Of a stretch of 57,789 nt of DNA, positions 1 to 8,993 are shown piece by piece. This DNA comes from an uncultured Porphyromonadaceae bacterium. Lineage in GTDB: Bacteria > Bacteroidota > Bacteroidia > Bacteroidales > Muribaculaceae. The position numbers and the translations under genes are program-made. The notes under the pieces are model-generated. The model saw nothing but the letters and a program-made list of their open reading frames with translations. It was not told where the DNA came from and searched no databases. Each line of letters opens with the position of its first letter. Within the stretch, counting starts at the first letter, position 1. The stretch spans positions 1 to 57,789 of the forward strand of contig CAMWRH010000012.1 of NCBI GenBank assembly GCA_947176605.1, in the 5' to 3' direction.

Positions 1-1
1 T

Positions 2-89
<88 letters not shown>

Positions 90-105
90 TTCGGCATTGC
101 GGGTG

Positions 106-137
106 CAAAGTTAGGAATTATTTTTGATATTTCCAAA
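106..137 (-). promoter_or_regulatory. Bacteroidetes-type promoter for tRNA-Ser
   Basis: On the minus strand a TTTG (137-134) is followed after 20 bases by TAACTTTG (113-106). This fits the Bacteroidetes primary sigma factor form (-33 TTTG, -7 TAnnTTTG). Its position about 17 bases before the tRNA-Ser 5' end supports the assignment. Confidence 0.75.
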
Positions 138-188
138 TTTCAGCACCCTTAAGCTGTATTTTTTGATGAAAATCACTTTTCATCATTG

Positions 189-263
189 TCGGGGTGAAAG
201 GATTCGAACCTTCGACCCCCTGCTCCCAAAGCAGGTGCGCTAACCGGACTGCGCTACGCCCCG
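189..263 (-). tRNA. tRNA-Pro (anticodon UGG)
   Basis: The minus strand folds as a tRNA with acceptor CGGGGCG, anticodon stem CCTGC/GCAGG around loop TTTGGGA (anticodon TGG) and T-loop TTCGAAT. The 3' acceptor strand reads CACCCCG, so the sixth pair is a C-A mismatch. The discriminator is A at 189 and no CCA is encoded, unlike the neighbouring tRNA-Ser. Confidence 0.93.
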
Positions 264-272
264 AATATTGCG

Positions 273-303
273 CAAAGTTAATGCTTTTTTTTTGATTCTG
301 CAA
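273..303 (-). promoter_or_regulatory. Bacteroidetes-type promoter for tRNA-Pro
   Basis: On the minus strand TTG (303-301) is followed after 20 bases by TAACTTTG (280-273), about ten bases before the 5' end of tRNA-Pro. This is the same box architecture as the tRNA-Ser promoter. Confidence 0.75.
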
Positions 304-384
304 CTTTCCCGCCCCTTTTCTTTTATATACAATGTGTGAAGCCACTTTTCATGCAAAATATAACCGCTTTCGGTTTTTTTACGT

Positions 385-392
385 TATATTTG
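385..392 (+). promoter_or_regulatory. Probable -7 box for the DUF1573 genes
   Basis: TATATTTG matches the Bacteroidetes -7 form TAnnTTTG and lies about 100 bases before the ATG at 492. No good -33 TTTG is seen at the expected distance. A small AACCG/CGGTT hairpin followed by a T run (362-380) sits immediately upstream and may insulate it. Confidence 0.45.
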
Positions 393-491
393 CAGAATAT
401 TCTCCGGAGAGCGCCCCCGCCGGACCGGCGCAGGTGGCTCGGACGCAGAGAATACAGATTTGCTCAACCCTCTAAGATTATCGTTCAGCAT

Positions 492-899
492 ATGAAGAAA
501 CTTACATTATTCCTCATCGTGGCCATCGTGGCAATGATTGGCGCAGCCGGTGCGCAGGCTAAAAAGAAAAGCGGCAGCGCCGATGGCACCGCCAAGATAG
601 AATTCGCCTCAAAGACCTTCGACTTCGGCGTCATCAAGGAGTCGGCAGGTCCGGTGACACATGAATTCGAGTTTGTCAACAACGGCGACGGCAACCTTCT
701 CATCCTCAAAGCCTCCGCCGAATGCGGCTGCACACGCCCCTCATTCCCCGAAAAACCGGTAGCCCCCGGCAAAAGCGGGAAAATCAAAGTGACCTACAAC
801 CCCGCCGGACGTCCCGGAGGCTTCGATAAGGTAGTGACCGTCACCACCAACGGACAGCCCCGCAAAATCCGTCTAAAAATCCGAGGCACCGTAAAATAA
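492..899 (+). CDS. Secreted DUF1573 protein, short form
   Basis: A 135-residue protein with a signal peptide (residues 1 to about 23, ending GAQA before a lysine-rich start of the mature chain). One DUF1573 domain follows, with the family motif FDFGVIKE, then ECGCTRPSFP and YNPAGRPGGFDK. DUF1573 domains have an immunoglobulin-like fold related to the ASH/MSP group and are very common in Bacteroidetes envelopes; no molecular function is established. The frame is open upstream to 336, but the ATG at 492 gives a clean signal peptide. A second DUF1573 gene follows 96 bases downstream on the same strand. Confidence 0.85.
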   Translation: MKKLTLFLIVAIVAMIGAAGAQAKKKSGSADGTAKIEFASKTFDFGVIKESAGPVTHEFEFVNNGDGNLLILKASAECGCTRPSFPEKPVAPGKSGKIKVTYNPAGRPGGFDKVVTVTTNGQPRKIRLKIRGTVK

Positions 900-995
900 C
901 CCTCTCCGCCGGCAGCAGGGCGGGGCAGGACTTATCCCCGCCACATGTACACAGACATTCCCCCGCTACGGAGCGGGCGGCCTCACAGCAGCAAG

Positions 996-1769
996 ATGAA
1001 AAAACAGAGCAGAATAAGATACAGATATGCCGGCCTCTCGGTTATGGCGATGCTAATCGGGTGTGCCGTGGCAGGTGGCGAGACCGTACTCATAGACCCC
1101 GAATACGACTTCGGGGTAATACGCGAGCGCGACGGAAGCGTCACCGGTACGGCACACGTAGTGAATCTCGGTCCTGACACGACCTACGTGCGTGACGTGC
1201 GTCCCAGCTGCGGGTGCACCGGAGCGCGCTACGTCACCGACCCCATTGCCCCCGGCGACACCACCGAAATCAGCTTCACCTACAATCCCATAGGGCGCCC
1301 CGGCACAATCAGCAAGACCGTCAAGATATACATCGGCGACGGCGACGAGCGCCACATCGTGCGCCTCTCGGGACGCGTCGTGGGTAGCGCCCAGACACTG
1401 AGCCGCAACTACCCCGTAGAGTGTGGCCCCCTGCGCCTTTCCGACTCAGTGGCCGACATGGAGAAAGTAGCCGAAAACTCCGGCCGCCACGCCTTCCTGC
1501 GCCTCATCAACGCCTCGCTCGACACCCTGCGGCCGCAATACATCTGCGACTCCAAGGCACTCAGCATCGATGTCACCCCGGCAGTGCTCGTGCCCGGCGA
1601 CATCGGCACCCTCGGCATATACCTCAACACCAAATTCACCGACACCATCGGTCATGTGGAATACCCCATACAGGTATCCGCCCATCCCGACTCCGCCCGC
1701 GTGACAGTAAAGGTCATAGCCGACATAATAAGCGAAACCGACTCCGTGGCGCTTGCCGCGATCAGATAG
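996..1769 (+). CDS. DUF1573 lipoprotein, two-domain form
   Basis: A 257-residue protein with a basic N-terminus, a hydrophobic segment and a lipobox LIGC with Cys23, so it is probably a lipoprotein. The first domain has the DUF1573 signature (YDFGVIRERDG, then PSCGCTGA and YNPIGRPG). The second half (about residues 150-250) is a further beta-rich region resembling a diverged copy. It lies downstream of the short DUF1573 gene and may be cotranscribed with it. Function is unknown; a surface-exposed or periplasmic binding role is only a guess. The ATG at 996 is preferred over an upstream ATG because it sets up the signal peptide. Confidence 0.8.
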   Translation: MKKQSRIRYRYAGLSVMAMLIGCAVAGGETVLIDPEYDFGVIRERDGSVTGTAHVVNLGPDTTYVRDVRPSCGCTGARYVTDPIAPGDTTEISFTYNPIGRPGTISKTVKIYIGDGDERHIVRLSGRVVGSAQTLSRNYPVECGPLRLSDSVADMEKVAENSGRHAFLRLINASLDTLRPQYICDSKALSIDVTPAVLVPGDIGTLGIYLNTKFTDTIGHVEYPIQVSAHPDSARVTVKVIADIISETDSVALAAIR

Positions 1770-1803
1770 ACACAACCCTGCAAAACCTTACATACCGATT
1801 ATC

Positions 1804-2898
1804 ATGATCCACCCCGAGAACGATAAAGAATACAAAGGACTGACGGTCAACTCCGGCGTCGGTTCGCAGCCCACCGTCAATCCCTACCGGCAGGTGCGCA
1901 AGCGTCGTCAGCTCAGCGTCAACGACTACGTCGAGGGTATCCTCAAAGGGGACGTAAGCATCCTTGGGCGTGCCGTGACACTCGTAGAGTCCACGGCCGA
2001 GGCCCACCAGCAGGTGGCCCAGGAAGTGATAGAGAAATGCCTCCCATACTCCGGCCGCAGCCGCCGCATCGGCATCACCGGAGTGCCGGGAGCCGGAAAA
2101 TCCACATCGATCGATGTGTTCGGTCTGCACGTGCTCCGTCAGGGTCACAAACTCGCCGTCCTGGCCATCGACCCCAGTTCGGAGCGCACCCACGGCTCCA
2201 TCCTCGGCGACAAGACCCGCATGGAGAAACTCTCCGTGCAGCCCGATGCATTCATCCGCCCCAGCCCCTCGGCCGGATCGCTCGGAGGCGTAGCCCGCAA
2301 GACCCGTGAGACAATCGTGCTCTGCGAGGCCGCCGGCTATGATCGGATCTTCGTAGAGACCGTAGGAGTAGGGCAGAGCGAGACCGCGGTGCACTCCATG
2401 GTCGACTTCTTCCTCCTCATACAGCTCGCCGGCACCGGCGACGAACTACAGGGGATCAAACGCGGCATCATGGAAATGGCCGACGGCATCGCGATTAACA
2501 AATGCGACGGCGACAACGTAGACCGTGCCCGGCTGGCCGCCGCCCAGTTCCGCAACGCCCTTCACCTCTTCCCCCCGACACCATCGAAATGGCGTCCCGA
2601 GGTAGTGACCTACAGCGGCTACTTCGAGCTCGACGTCGACAAAGTATGGGACATGATCGACCGCTACTTCGACTACGTCGATGCCAACGGCTACTTCGAG
2701 CGCAAACGCCAGGAACAGGAAAAATACTGGATGATCGAGACCATCAACGAGCAGCTCCGATCCCACTTCTACAACACCCCCGAAGTGGCCGCCCTGCTCG
2801 AACAGAAAGAGATACGCGTGCTCAACTCCGAGCAATCCTCCTTCATGGCCGCCAAAGACGTGCTCGACTTCTACTTCTCCCGCATGAGAGGGGAATAA
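1804..2898 (+). CDS. meaB: MeaB/ArgK-type GTPase, methylmalonyl-CoA mutase chaperone
   Basis: A 364-residue G3E-family P-loop GTPase. It has the Walker A GVPGAGKS (about residues 92-99), LAIDPSS after strand 3, ETVGVGQSE as the switch region, and NKCDGDN as the base-specificity motif. The C-terminal helical dimerisation arm is also present. MeaB loads and protects adenosylcobalamin on methylmalonyl-CoA mutase, the enzyme linking succinyl-CoA and propionate metabolism, in the cytoplasm. The mutase genes are not in this window. The ATG at 1804 avoids the overlap that an upstream start at 1753 would cause with the DUF1573 gene. Confidence 0.92.
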   Translation: MIHPENDKEYKGLTVNSGVGSQPTVNPYRQVRKRRQLSVNDYVEGILKGDVSILGRAVTLVESTAEAHQQVAQEVIEKCLPYSGRSRRIGITGVPGAGKSTSIDVFGLHVLRQGHKLAVLAIDPSSERTHGSILGDKTRMEKLSVQPDAFIRPSPSAGSLGGVARKTRETIVLCEAAGYDRIFVETVGVGQSETAVHSMVDFFLLIQLAGTGDELQGIKRGIMEMADGIAINKCDGDNVDRARLAAAQFRNALHLFPPTPSKWRPEVVTYSGYFELDVDKVWDMIDRYFDYVDANGYFERKRQEQEKYWMIETINEQLRSHFYNTPEVAALLEQKEIRVLNSEQSSFMAAKDVLDFYFSRMRGE

Positions 2899-3043
2899 TC
2901 CGCCGCCCACCCACACACCCCGGTACGGCCCCGTGGTCGCCCGGGGTCAGTATCCGCGGCCCGGCGCCCGCAGCGGCGGCGCCCCGCCCGGCAGCCGATC
3001 TCCGAGACAGTCTCCCCTCCAACACATTAAAACCCAAAAGATC

Positions 3044-4867
3044 ATGACAGCCAACAGACTCATCACCACAATAGAGCGCCGGGCCCAGGAGGCTCCCGAG
3101 CATGAAGCCTACCGCTTCTGCTGGCGCAAGGAGGGGGAATGGCTCTCCACCGGACGGCAGGACTTCGTCACCCAGACCCGCACCGCAGCCCACGCGCTGC
3201 AGCGCCTCGGCCTGCTCGAAAAAGACACCATAGCCATCTGCTCGCCCAACACGCCGCAGATACTCATCACCGAATTCGGAGCATTCCGCAACCGACTGGC
3301 TGTCATACCGCTCTACAGCAGCAGTTCGCAGCAGCAGTTTGACTTCATCCTCGCCGACGGAGGCGCAAAAGTAGTCTTCATCGGCGACAAGCACCAGTAT
3401 CCGCTTGCCTACAGCTACTGGAAGCGCCACCCCGAGGCCCTGCGCCGCATCGTCATATTCAAGAACGACGGCATACGCCTTGAGCCCGATGACACAGTAT
3501 CCATCTGCTGGGACGACTTCGTGCGCCTCGGCATGGATGCCACCGAGGCCGACCGCGCCGAGGTAGAGGCACGCACCGCGCGCGCCCTCCCCGACGACAT
3601 GGCCACCCTCATCTACACCTCCGGCACCACCGGCGAACCCAAAGGAGTATGCATCACCCATGCCAACTACGATGCCGCCATGCGCATGCACGAAGAGCTG
3701 CTCACCGCCATACGCCCCTCCGACATCAGCATGGCTTTCCTCCCCATGAGCCATATCCTCGAAAAGGCATGGTGCTTCTTCTGCCTTTACCGGGGGATAC
3801 CGATAGCCGTCAACTATGATCCCCGCGTCATACAGGACACCATCAAGGAAGTAGAGCCCAACCTCATGTGCTGCGTTCCACGCTTCTGGGAGAAAGTATA
3901 CGCCGGAGTGCGCGAAAAGATAGCCTCCATGTCGAAGCTGCAGCGCATGATGGTAAAACGCGCCCTCAAGGTAGGGGAGCGCCGCAATCTGGGCTACGTG
4001 CGCCTCGGTGCCCGCCCCCCGCGCCTGCTCGAAGCCGAATACCGCTTCTGGGACGCCCGCATCTTCTCCCGCCTCAAGAAAGCCATCGGCATTCCCGATC
4101 CCAACTTCTTCCCCACAGCCGGAGCCCCCCTTTCGGACCGCATATGCGAATTCCTGCGCTCCGTAGGAATCGACGTAGTGATAGGATACGGCCTGTCGGA
4201 GACCACAGCCACCGTAAGCTGCTACCCCGACCGCGGCTATGAGATCGGCACCGTAGGGTGCCCGCTGCCCGGCATCGACGTGCGTATCAGCGACGAAGGG
4301 GAGATACTCGTAAAAGGACCTACCGTCACCCCCGGCTACTACAACAACCCCGAAGCCAACACAGCCGCCTTCACCGCCGACGGCTTCTTCCGCACCGGCG
4401 ACGCCGGCTACCTCACCCCCTCGGGCGACATCGTGCTCACCGAGCGCGTCAAAGACCTCTTCAAGACCTCCAACGGCAAATACATCGCCCCGCAGATGCT
4501 CGAAAGCCGTATGGCCGAGAACAAATACATCGACGAAGTGGCCGTGATCGGCGACCGCCGCAAATACGTCACAGCCCTCGTCGTGCCCAACATCTCGCAG
4601 CTCCGCGCATGGTGCTCGCAGCATGGCGTCGACACCTCCGATACAGAGACCATGCTGCGCGACAGCCGCGTCTACGACCATATGATGGCCCAGGTAGGTG
4701 AAGTGCAGGCCGACCTTGCCGAATACGAAAAGATAAAGAAAATATATCTCCTGCCGCATCACTTTTCCATCATGCACGGCGAAGTGACCAACACCATGAA
4801 GGTGCGCCGTCCCATAGTGGCCAAGCGCTATGCCGCAGAGATAGAATCCATGTATGCCGAAAACTGA
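3044..4867 (+). CDS. Long-chain fatty acid-CoA ligase (AMP-forming)
   Basis: A 607-residue acyl-adenylate-forming enzyme. It has the P-loop TSGTTGEPKG (about residue 192), the GYGLSETT adenine-binding motif (about 382), the FFRTGDAGYL hinge region and a C-terminal lid with KDLFKTSNGKYIAPQ. This layout matches bacterial FadD/long-chain acyl-CoA synthetases, which activate fatty acids for lipid synthesis or remodelling. The length is typical. It may be translationally linked to the next gene, since an alternative start of that gene overlaps this stop codon. The exact substrate cannot be read from sequence. Confidence 0.88.
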   Translation: MTANRLITTIERRAQEAPEHEAYRFCWRKEGEWLSTGRQDFVTQTRTAAHALQRLGLLEKDTIAICSPNTPQILITEFGAFRNRLAVIPLYSSSSQQQFDFILADGGAKVVFIGDKHQYPLAYSYWKRHPEALRRIVIFKNDGIRLEPDDTVSICWDDFVRLGMDATEADRAEVEARTARALPDDMATLIYTSGTTGEPKGVCITHANYDAAMRMHEELLTAIRPSDISMAFLPMSHILEKAWCFFCLYRGIPIAVNYDPRVIQDTIKEVEPNLMCCVPRFWEKVYAGVREKIASMSKLQRMMVKRALKVGERRNLGYVRLGARPPRLLEAEYRFWDARIFSRLKKAIGIPDPNFFPTAGAPLSDRICEFLRSVGIDVVIGYGLSETTATVSCYPDRGYEIGTVGCPLPGIDVRISDEGEILVKGPTVTPGYYNNPEANTAAFTADGFFRTGDAGYLTPSGDIVLTERVKDLFKTSNGKYIAPQMLESRMAENKYIDEVAVIGDRRKYVTALVVPNISQLRAWCSQHGVDTSDTETMLRDSRVYDHMMAQVGEVQADLAEYEKIKKIYLLPHHFSIMHGEVTNTMKVRRPIVAKRYAAEIESMYAEN

Positions 4868-4871
4868 AGAT

Positions 4872-5960
4872 ATGCCACACCCCTCCGTATCACCGCATCA
4901 GTGCGCCCCTGCGGCCGACACGGCGCGTCATCTCATCCGCGCCGGGGCCACACTCCGCGAGGCCTTCCAGCGGCTCAACGCCCTCTCCGGGGGCACGATG
5001 ACCCTCTTCGTCACCGACGCGGAGGGGCGCCTCGTCGGTTCGCTGACCGACGGCGACCTGCGGCGTGCCATCATCGCCTCGGCCACCCTGGCCGACAGCG
5101 TGGAGGGGATCTGCCGCCGCCCCTGCATGAGCGTCGCCCCCGGCGACGACCGCTACCGGCGCGTGCGCCAGGCACGCGACAAAGGGATACAGCTGCTCCC
5201 CGTCACCGACGGGCAGGGCGTGGTGGTATCGCTCCTTGACCTGCGCACCCTCCGCACATCGCTGCCGCTCGACGCCGTGCTCATGGCCGGAGGAAAAGGT
5301 GAGCGGCTCCGCCCGCTCACCCTCGACTGTCCCAAACCGCTGCTCCCCGTGGGGGGACGCCCCATCATCGACTACAACATCGAAGAGCTCCGCGCCAACG
5401 GGATACGGAATATATTCGTGACAGTCAACTATCTCAAAGAGCGCCTCATCGGGCACTTCGCCGGCACCGGAGTGCGCTGTGTCGAAGAGCCCCGCCGCCT
5501 CGGCACGATGGGGAGCCTCGCCTACGTCGACGGACTGGAGGAAGACAACCTCGTGGTCATGAACTCCGACCTTCTCACCAGTCTCGACTTCGAGCAGATG
5601 TACCTGCAGCATATCGAAAGCGGCGCCATGCTCACCATGGCCGCCATACCCTATACGGTATCCGTCCCCTTTGCCATAGTGCGCCACGAAGGGCGCCGGA
5701 TTACCGGACTTACCGAAAAACCCACCTACAACTATTATGCCAACGCCGGCGTTTACATGATGCGGCGCGAAGTGACGCGGCTCATCACGAAAGGGGAGTA
5801 CCTCGACGCCCCCGACCTTGTGGAGCAGCTCATAGCGCGCGGCGACAAAGTGGAATACTTCCCCATCGACGGCACCTGGGTCGACATAGGATCGCCCGAC
5901 GACTACCGCTATGCCGACGAACTGATGGGAGGCACACTCGGCCGGAGGCGTAACCAATGA
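4872..5960 (+). CDS. CBS-domain sugar-phosphate nucleotidyltransferase (PtmE-like)
   Basis: A 362-residue protein. Residues 1 to about 125 hold two CBS motifs (TLREAFQRL, VGSLTDGDLRRA). A nucleotidyltransferase domain then starts with VLMAGGKGERLRPLT (about residue 136) and PKPLLPVGGRPIIDY. The arrangement matches PtmE, the glucosamine-1-phosphate guanylyltransferase of Campylobacter legionaminic acid synthesis; other hexose-1-phosphate guanylyl or cytidylyl transferases remain possible. CBS modules usually sense adenine nucleotides. No legionaminate partner genes are nearby. An alternative ATG at 4854 would overlap the preceding gene by 14 bases. obgE follows after 18 bases. Confidence 0.78.
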   Translation: MPHPSVSPHQCAPAADTARHLIRAGATLREAFQRLNALSGGTMTLFVTDAEGRLVGSLTDGDLRRAIIASATLADSVEGICRRPCMSVAPGDDRYRRVRQARDKGIQLLPVTDGQGVVVSLLDLRTLRTSLPLDAVLMAGGKGERLRPLTLDCPKPLLPVGGRPIIDYNIEELRANGIRNIFVTVNYLKERLIGHFAGTGVRCVEEPRRLGTMGSLAYVDGLEEDNLVVMNSDLLTSLDFEQMYLQHIESGAMLTMAAIPYTVSVPFAIVRHEGRRITGLTEKPTYNYYANAGVYMMRREVTRLITKGEYLDAPDLVEQLIARGDKVEYFPIDGTWVDIGSPDDYRYADELMGGTLGRRRNQ

Positions 5961-5978
5961 TTGAAAAAAGAAATTGCT

Positions 5979-7148
5979 ATGGCAGACTCGAATTTTATAG
6001 ACTACGTAAAGATACTTTGCCGCTCGGGCAAAGGGGGTGCCGGAAGCCGGCATTTCCATCGTGCCAAATACGTGCCCAAAGGTGGCCCTGACGGCGGCGA
6101 CGGCGGTCGCGGCGGCCACATCATACTGCGCGGCAACCGCAACATGTGGACCCTCCTCCATCTGCGCTACCAGCGCCATATCTTCGCCACCGACGGACAG
6201 TCCGGCGGCGCCGGACGCTCATTCGGCCGCGACGGCGAAGACCGTGTGATCGAAGTGCCCATCGGCACCACCGTATTCGATGCCGAGACCGGAGAATTCC
6301 TCTGCGAAGTGACCCGCGACGGCGAGGAAATCAAGCTCCTGCGCGGCGGGAAGGGCGGACTGGGCAACTGGCACTTCGCCACCTCCACCAACCGCGCCCC
6401 GCGCTACGCGCAGCCCGGACAGCCGGCCATCGAAAAGGCCGTGGTGCTCGAACTGAAACTGCTCGGCGACGTGGGACTCGTCGGTTTTCCGAATGCCGGG
6501 AAATCCACCCTCCTGTCGGCCCTCAGCGCAGCCAAACCCAAGATCGCCGACTACCCCTTCACCACCATGGAGCCGCAGCTCGGCATCGTGAGCTATCGCG
6601 GCGACAAGTCGTTTGTGATGGCCGATATCCCCGGTATCATCGAAGGGGCCAGCGAGGGGAAAGGGCTTGGCCTGCGTTTCCTGCGCCATATAGAGCGCAA
6701 TGCGGTGCTGCTCTTCATGGTGCCCGCCGACAGCGACGATATCCGCCACGACTATGAGGTGCTGCTCAACGAGGTGCGCGAGTTCAACCCCGAACTGGCC
6801 GACAAGAGCCGCGTGCTCGCCATCTCCAAATCCGACATGCTCGACGACGAACTGCGCGAAGAGCTTTCCAAAGAGCTCCCCGAAGGGGTGCCCACCGTAT
6901 TCATCTCCGCCGTCACCGGACAGGGACTCACCGAACTCAAGGACCTTCTCTGGCGTGAAATCAACAGCGAAGAGAATCTCGCCGCCTCCACCATCACCCA
7001 CCGTCCGCTCGACCGCCGCCACCGCGTCGATGAGGAAGACGACTTCATCTTCGCCCAGGAAGACACCGACGACGATGAATGGATGCCCCAGACCGATGAG
7101 GAATGGAACGATGAGTTCTGGGACGAGGAAGACAGCGTCAACGGTTAA
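5979..7148 (+). CDS. obgE: GTPase ObgE/CgtA
   Basis: A 389-residue GTPase with the glycine-rich Obg fold (about residues 1-158, many GG pairs such as GGDGGRGGH). The G domain has P-loop GFPNAGKST (about 169), [18 protein letters not shown] and SKSD in place of NKxD. The C-terminal tail is strongly acidic. Obg proteins bind the 50S subunit and couple ribosome assembly to nucleotide state and stringent response. The ATG at 5979 follows an AAAAAAG stretch and gives the family N-terminus [10 protein letters not shown]; a TTG at 5961 is less likely. Confidence 0.96.
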   Translation: MADSNFIDYVKILCRSGKGGAGSRHFHRAKYVPKGGPDGGDGGRGGHIILRGNRNMWTLLHLRYQRHIFATDGQSGGAGRSFGRDGEDRVIEVPIGTTVFDAETGEFLCEVTRDGEEIKLLRGGKGGLGNWHFATSTNRAPRYAQPGQPAIEKAVVLELKLLGDVGLVGFPNAGKSTLLSALSAAKPKIADYPFTTMEPQLGIVSYRGDKSFVMADIPGIIEGASEGKGLGLRFLRHIERNAVLLFMVPADSDDIRHDYEVLLNEVREFNPELADKSRVLAISKSDMLDDELREELSKELPEGVPTVFISAVTGQGLTELKDLLWREINSEENLAASTITHRPLDRRHRVDEEDDFIFAQEDTDDDEWMPQTDEEWNDEFWDEEDSVNG

Positions 7149-7228
7149 GTGCATTACCATTCACGGGGCCACCACGCCTCCGGCCTACAGCCGGCGGCAG
7201 AGTGGTCCGCACCACTGTACACGTGTAT

Positions 7229-8053
7229 ATGAAAAAACCGCTGATAAAGATAGATCTCGCAGCGATACTCAACAAAAGGCTTGGCACCCGCGCAAAGTGG
7301 GTGCCGGCTTTTTTGCTGCATGGCCTGGAGCGGCTTGTGCGCCAGGATGAGCTCAACCGCCTCCTTGAGCGGGCATATCCCGCCGAAGGGAGCGAGTTCG
7401 CACGCCGCATACTTCAGGAACTCTCCATCACCGTAGAGGTCGAGGGACTCGACCGCCTGCCCGACGGCGAGGCATTTGAATTCGTATCCAACCATCCGTT
7501 GGGGGGTCTTGACGGCATAGCCCTTGTCGGAGTGCTCGGCGAGCGCTACGGCGATGAGAACCTGCGTGTGCTTGTCAACGACATGCTTATGCACGTCACC
7601 CCCTTGGCCGACGTATTCCTCCCCGTCAACAAATACGGCTCGCAGGGGCGCGAGGCGGCCCGGCAGATAGGCGAAGCCTTCGCATCGGGTCGGCAGATCG
7701 TGATGTTTCCGGCCGGCCTCGTATCGCGCCGTCATCCCGACGGCAGCATCCGCGACCTTGAATGGCAGAAAAGCTGTGTCGTAAAAGCCCTTGAATCAGG
7801 GCGCCGGGTAGTGCCCGTCTACTTCGACGGACTCAATTCCCCGCGCTTCTACCGTGTGGCCCGGTGGCGCAAACTGCTTGGCCTCAAGGTCAACATCGAG
7901 CAGGCCCTTCTTCCCGGCGAGCTATGCGACGCACGTGGCCGACGCTACCGCATCATCTTCGGCACCCCCGTCGACGTGGCCGCCCTTCGTGCCGAGGGAC
8001 ACACCCCCGCCGTAATCGCCGCCACCCTCCGCCGCCTCGTCTACCGGCTCTGA
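7229..8053 (+). CDS. PlsC-like acyltransferase
   Basis: A 274-residue protein with the acyltransferase HX4D motif in NHPLGGLDG (about residue 88) and the later FPAGLVSRR motif that lines the phosphate pocket. It belongs to the lysophospholipid acyltransferase group, which in Bacteroidetes includes enzymes for phosphatidate and for glycine/ornithine lipid O-acylation. The actual acceptor is not determinable here. The ATG at 7229 is preferred to a GTG at 7202. It lies 80 bases downstream of obgE and ends the GC-rich core block before the AT-richer restriction-modification island. Confidence 0.8.
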   Translation: MKKPLIKIDLAAILNKRLGTRAKWVPAFLLHGLERLVRQDELNRLLERAYPAEGSEFARRILQELSITVEVEGLDRLPDGEAFEFVSNHPLGGLDGIALVGVLGERYGDENLRVLVNDMLMHVTPLADVFLPVNKYGSQGREAARQIGEAFASGRQIVMFPAGLVSRRHPDGSIRDLEWQKSCVVKALESGRRVVPVYFDGLNSPRFYRVARWRKLLGLKVNIEQALLPGELCDARGRRYRIIFGTPVDVAALRAEGHTPAVIAATLRRLVYRL

Positions 8054-8097
8054 TCCGGCCCTCATCCCAATGGCTCATCATAATTTAGTCAAAATGC

Positions 8098-8128
8098 TTG
8101 CATGGCAGAGAAGATTTGGTTAACTTTG
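8098..8128 (+). promoter_or_regulatory. Promoter of the EcoRI-like operon
   Basis: TTG at 8098-8100 and TAACTTTG at 8121-8128 are separated by 20 bases, a good match to the Bacteroidetes consensus. The -7 box ends 29 bases before the endonuclease ATG. Confidence 0.75.
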
Positions 8129-8157
8129 AGCGATATCCATAAAACAGAACTTCTCCC

Positions 8158-8991
8158 ATGACAAAGAAAAATCAGTCAGACAGATTGACTTCTCAGCATC
8201 AAAAACGGCAGGGTGTTATAGGCATCTTCGGATTAGAAGCCAAAAAGCATGATATCACCACCGCCCGAATATCCCATATCGCGATGGATGCGCTAAAAGC
8301 ATTATATCCCCAACTCACATTTCGATATCGGAAATCCATAGATAAAAAGGAAATCAATGAAAAGCTGCACAGAATTGATCCGTATCTTGGGCAAACTCTT
8401 TTTGTTGAAAATGCCGCCATTATTCCCGATGGAGGTATTATAGAAGTCGAAGATGATAAAGGAGAATGGCGTGTGGTTCTGGTATCTGAGGCTAAACATC
8501 AGGGAAAGGATATCGAGAATATCAGAAAGGGGGAATTGGTAGGACCGCATAAAGAGCATGACCTGATGGATGCGGGTAACGCCATAGAAAGAGCACATAA
8601 GAATATATCGGAGATTGCAAATCTTATGCTTGGAGAGTCATACTTTCCATACATACTGTTTTTGGAAGGTTCGAATTTCTTAACAGAGACCATTCGTGTG
8701 GAGAGACCCGATGGAAGAATTGTCACTTTGAAATACAATTCAGGCAAGATTAACCGTTTGGATCGTCTTACGGCAGCCAACTATGGAATGCCCATAAATA
8801 CCAACTTATGTGAAAACCGCTTTATTCCCCATCATGATAAAATGATAATGCTTCAGGCAGCGTCGATATATACTCAAGGTGATGGCAGCAGTTGGGATGG
8901 GCAGGATATGCTTGAGATAATGATTCAGATAGCTGAAACATCGCTTAAAGTTATAGCAACAGACTTGTGGCGACAGATTAACAGAATGTAA
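8158..8991 (+). CDS. EcoRI-type restriction endonuclease
   Basis: A 277-residue protein, the same length as EcoRI as I recall it, and alignable end to end (QGVIGIFG, GEWRVVLV, EAKHQGKDI, NAIERAHKNISEIAN, NRLDRLTAANYGMPIN, MLQAASIYTQGDG). The catalytic residues fall at the EcoRI numbers: Asp91 in PDGG, Glu111 and Lys113 in EAKH. EcoRI cuts G/AATTC as a homodimer; conservation of the recognition segments suggests the same site. The matching methyltransferase gene starts two bases after the stop codon. AT-richer codon usage than the flanking core genes suggests horizontal acquisition. The sequence shows no truncation. Confidence 0.95.
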   Translation: MTKKNQSDRLTSQHQKRQGVIGIFGLEAKKHDITTARISHIAMDALKALYPQLTFRYRKSIDKKEINEKLHRIDPYLGQTLFVENAAIIPDGGIIEVEDDKGEWRVVLVSEAKHQGKDIENIRKGELVGPHKEHDLMDAGNAIERAHKNISEIANLMLGESYFPYILFLEGSNFLTETIRVERPDGRIVTLKYNSGKINRLDRLTAANYGMPINTNLCENRFIPHHDKMIMLQAASIYTQGDGSSWDGQDMLEIMIQIAETSLKVIATDLWRQINRM

Positions 8992-8993
8992 TT

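Noticed and set aside
362..380. AACCG/CGGTT hairpin with a T run, considered as a terminator
   Set aside because: No plus-strand gene precedes it in this window, so there is nothing known for it to terminate. It is mentioned only with the promoter at 385.
2843..4777. A 644-codon open frame on the minus strand opposite the acyl-CoA ligase gene
   Set aside because: It mirrors the ligase reading frame in GC-rich DNA, has no family motifs and would be antisense to a clearly conserved enzyme.
4890..6179. A 429-codon minus-strand open frame across the nucleotidyltransferase and obgE genes
   Set aside because: Composition is that of a codon-position shadow (rich in Gly, Ala, Val, His); it spans two real genes on the other strand.
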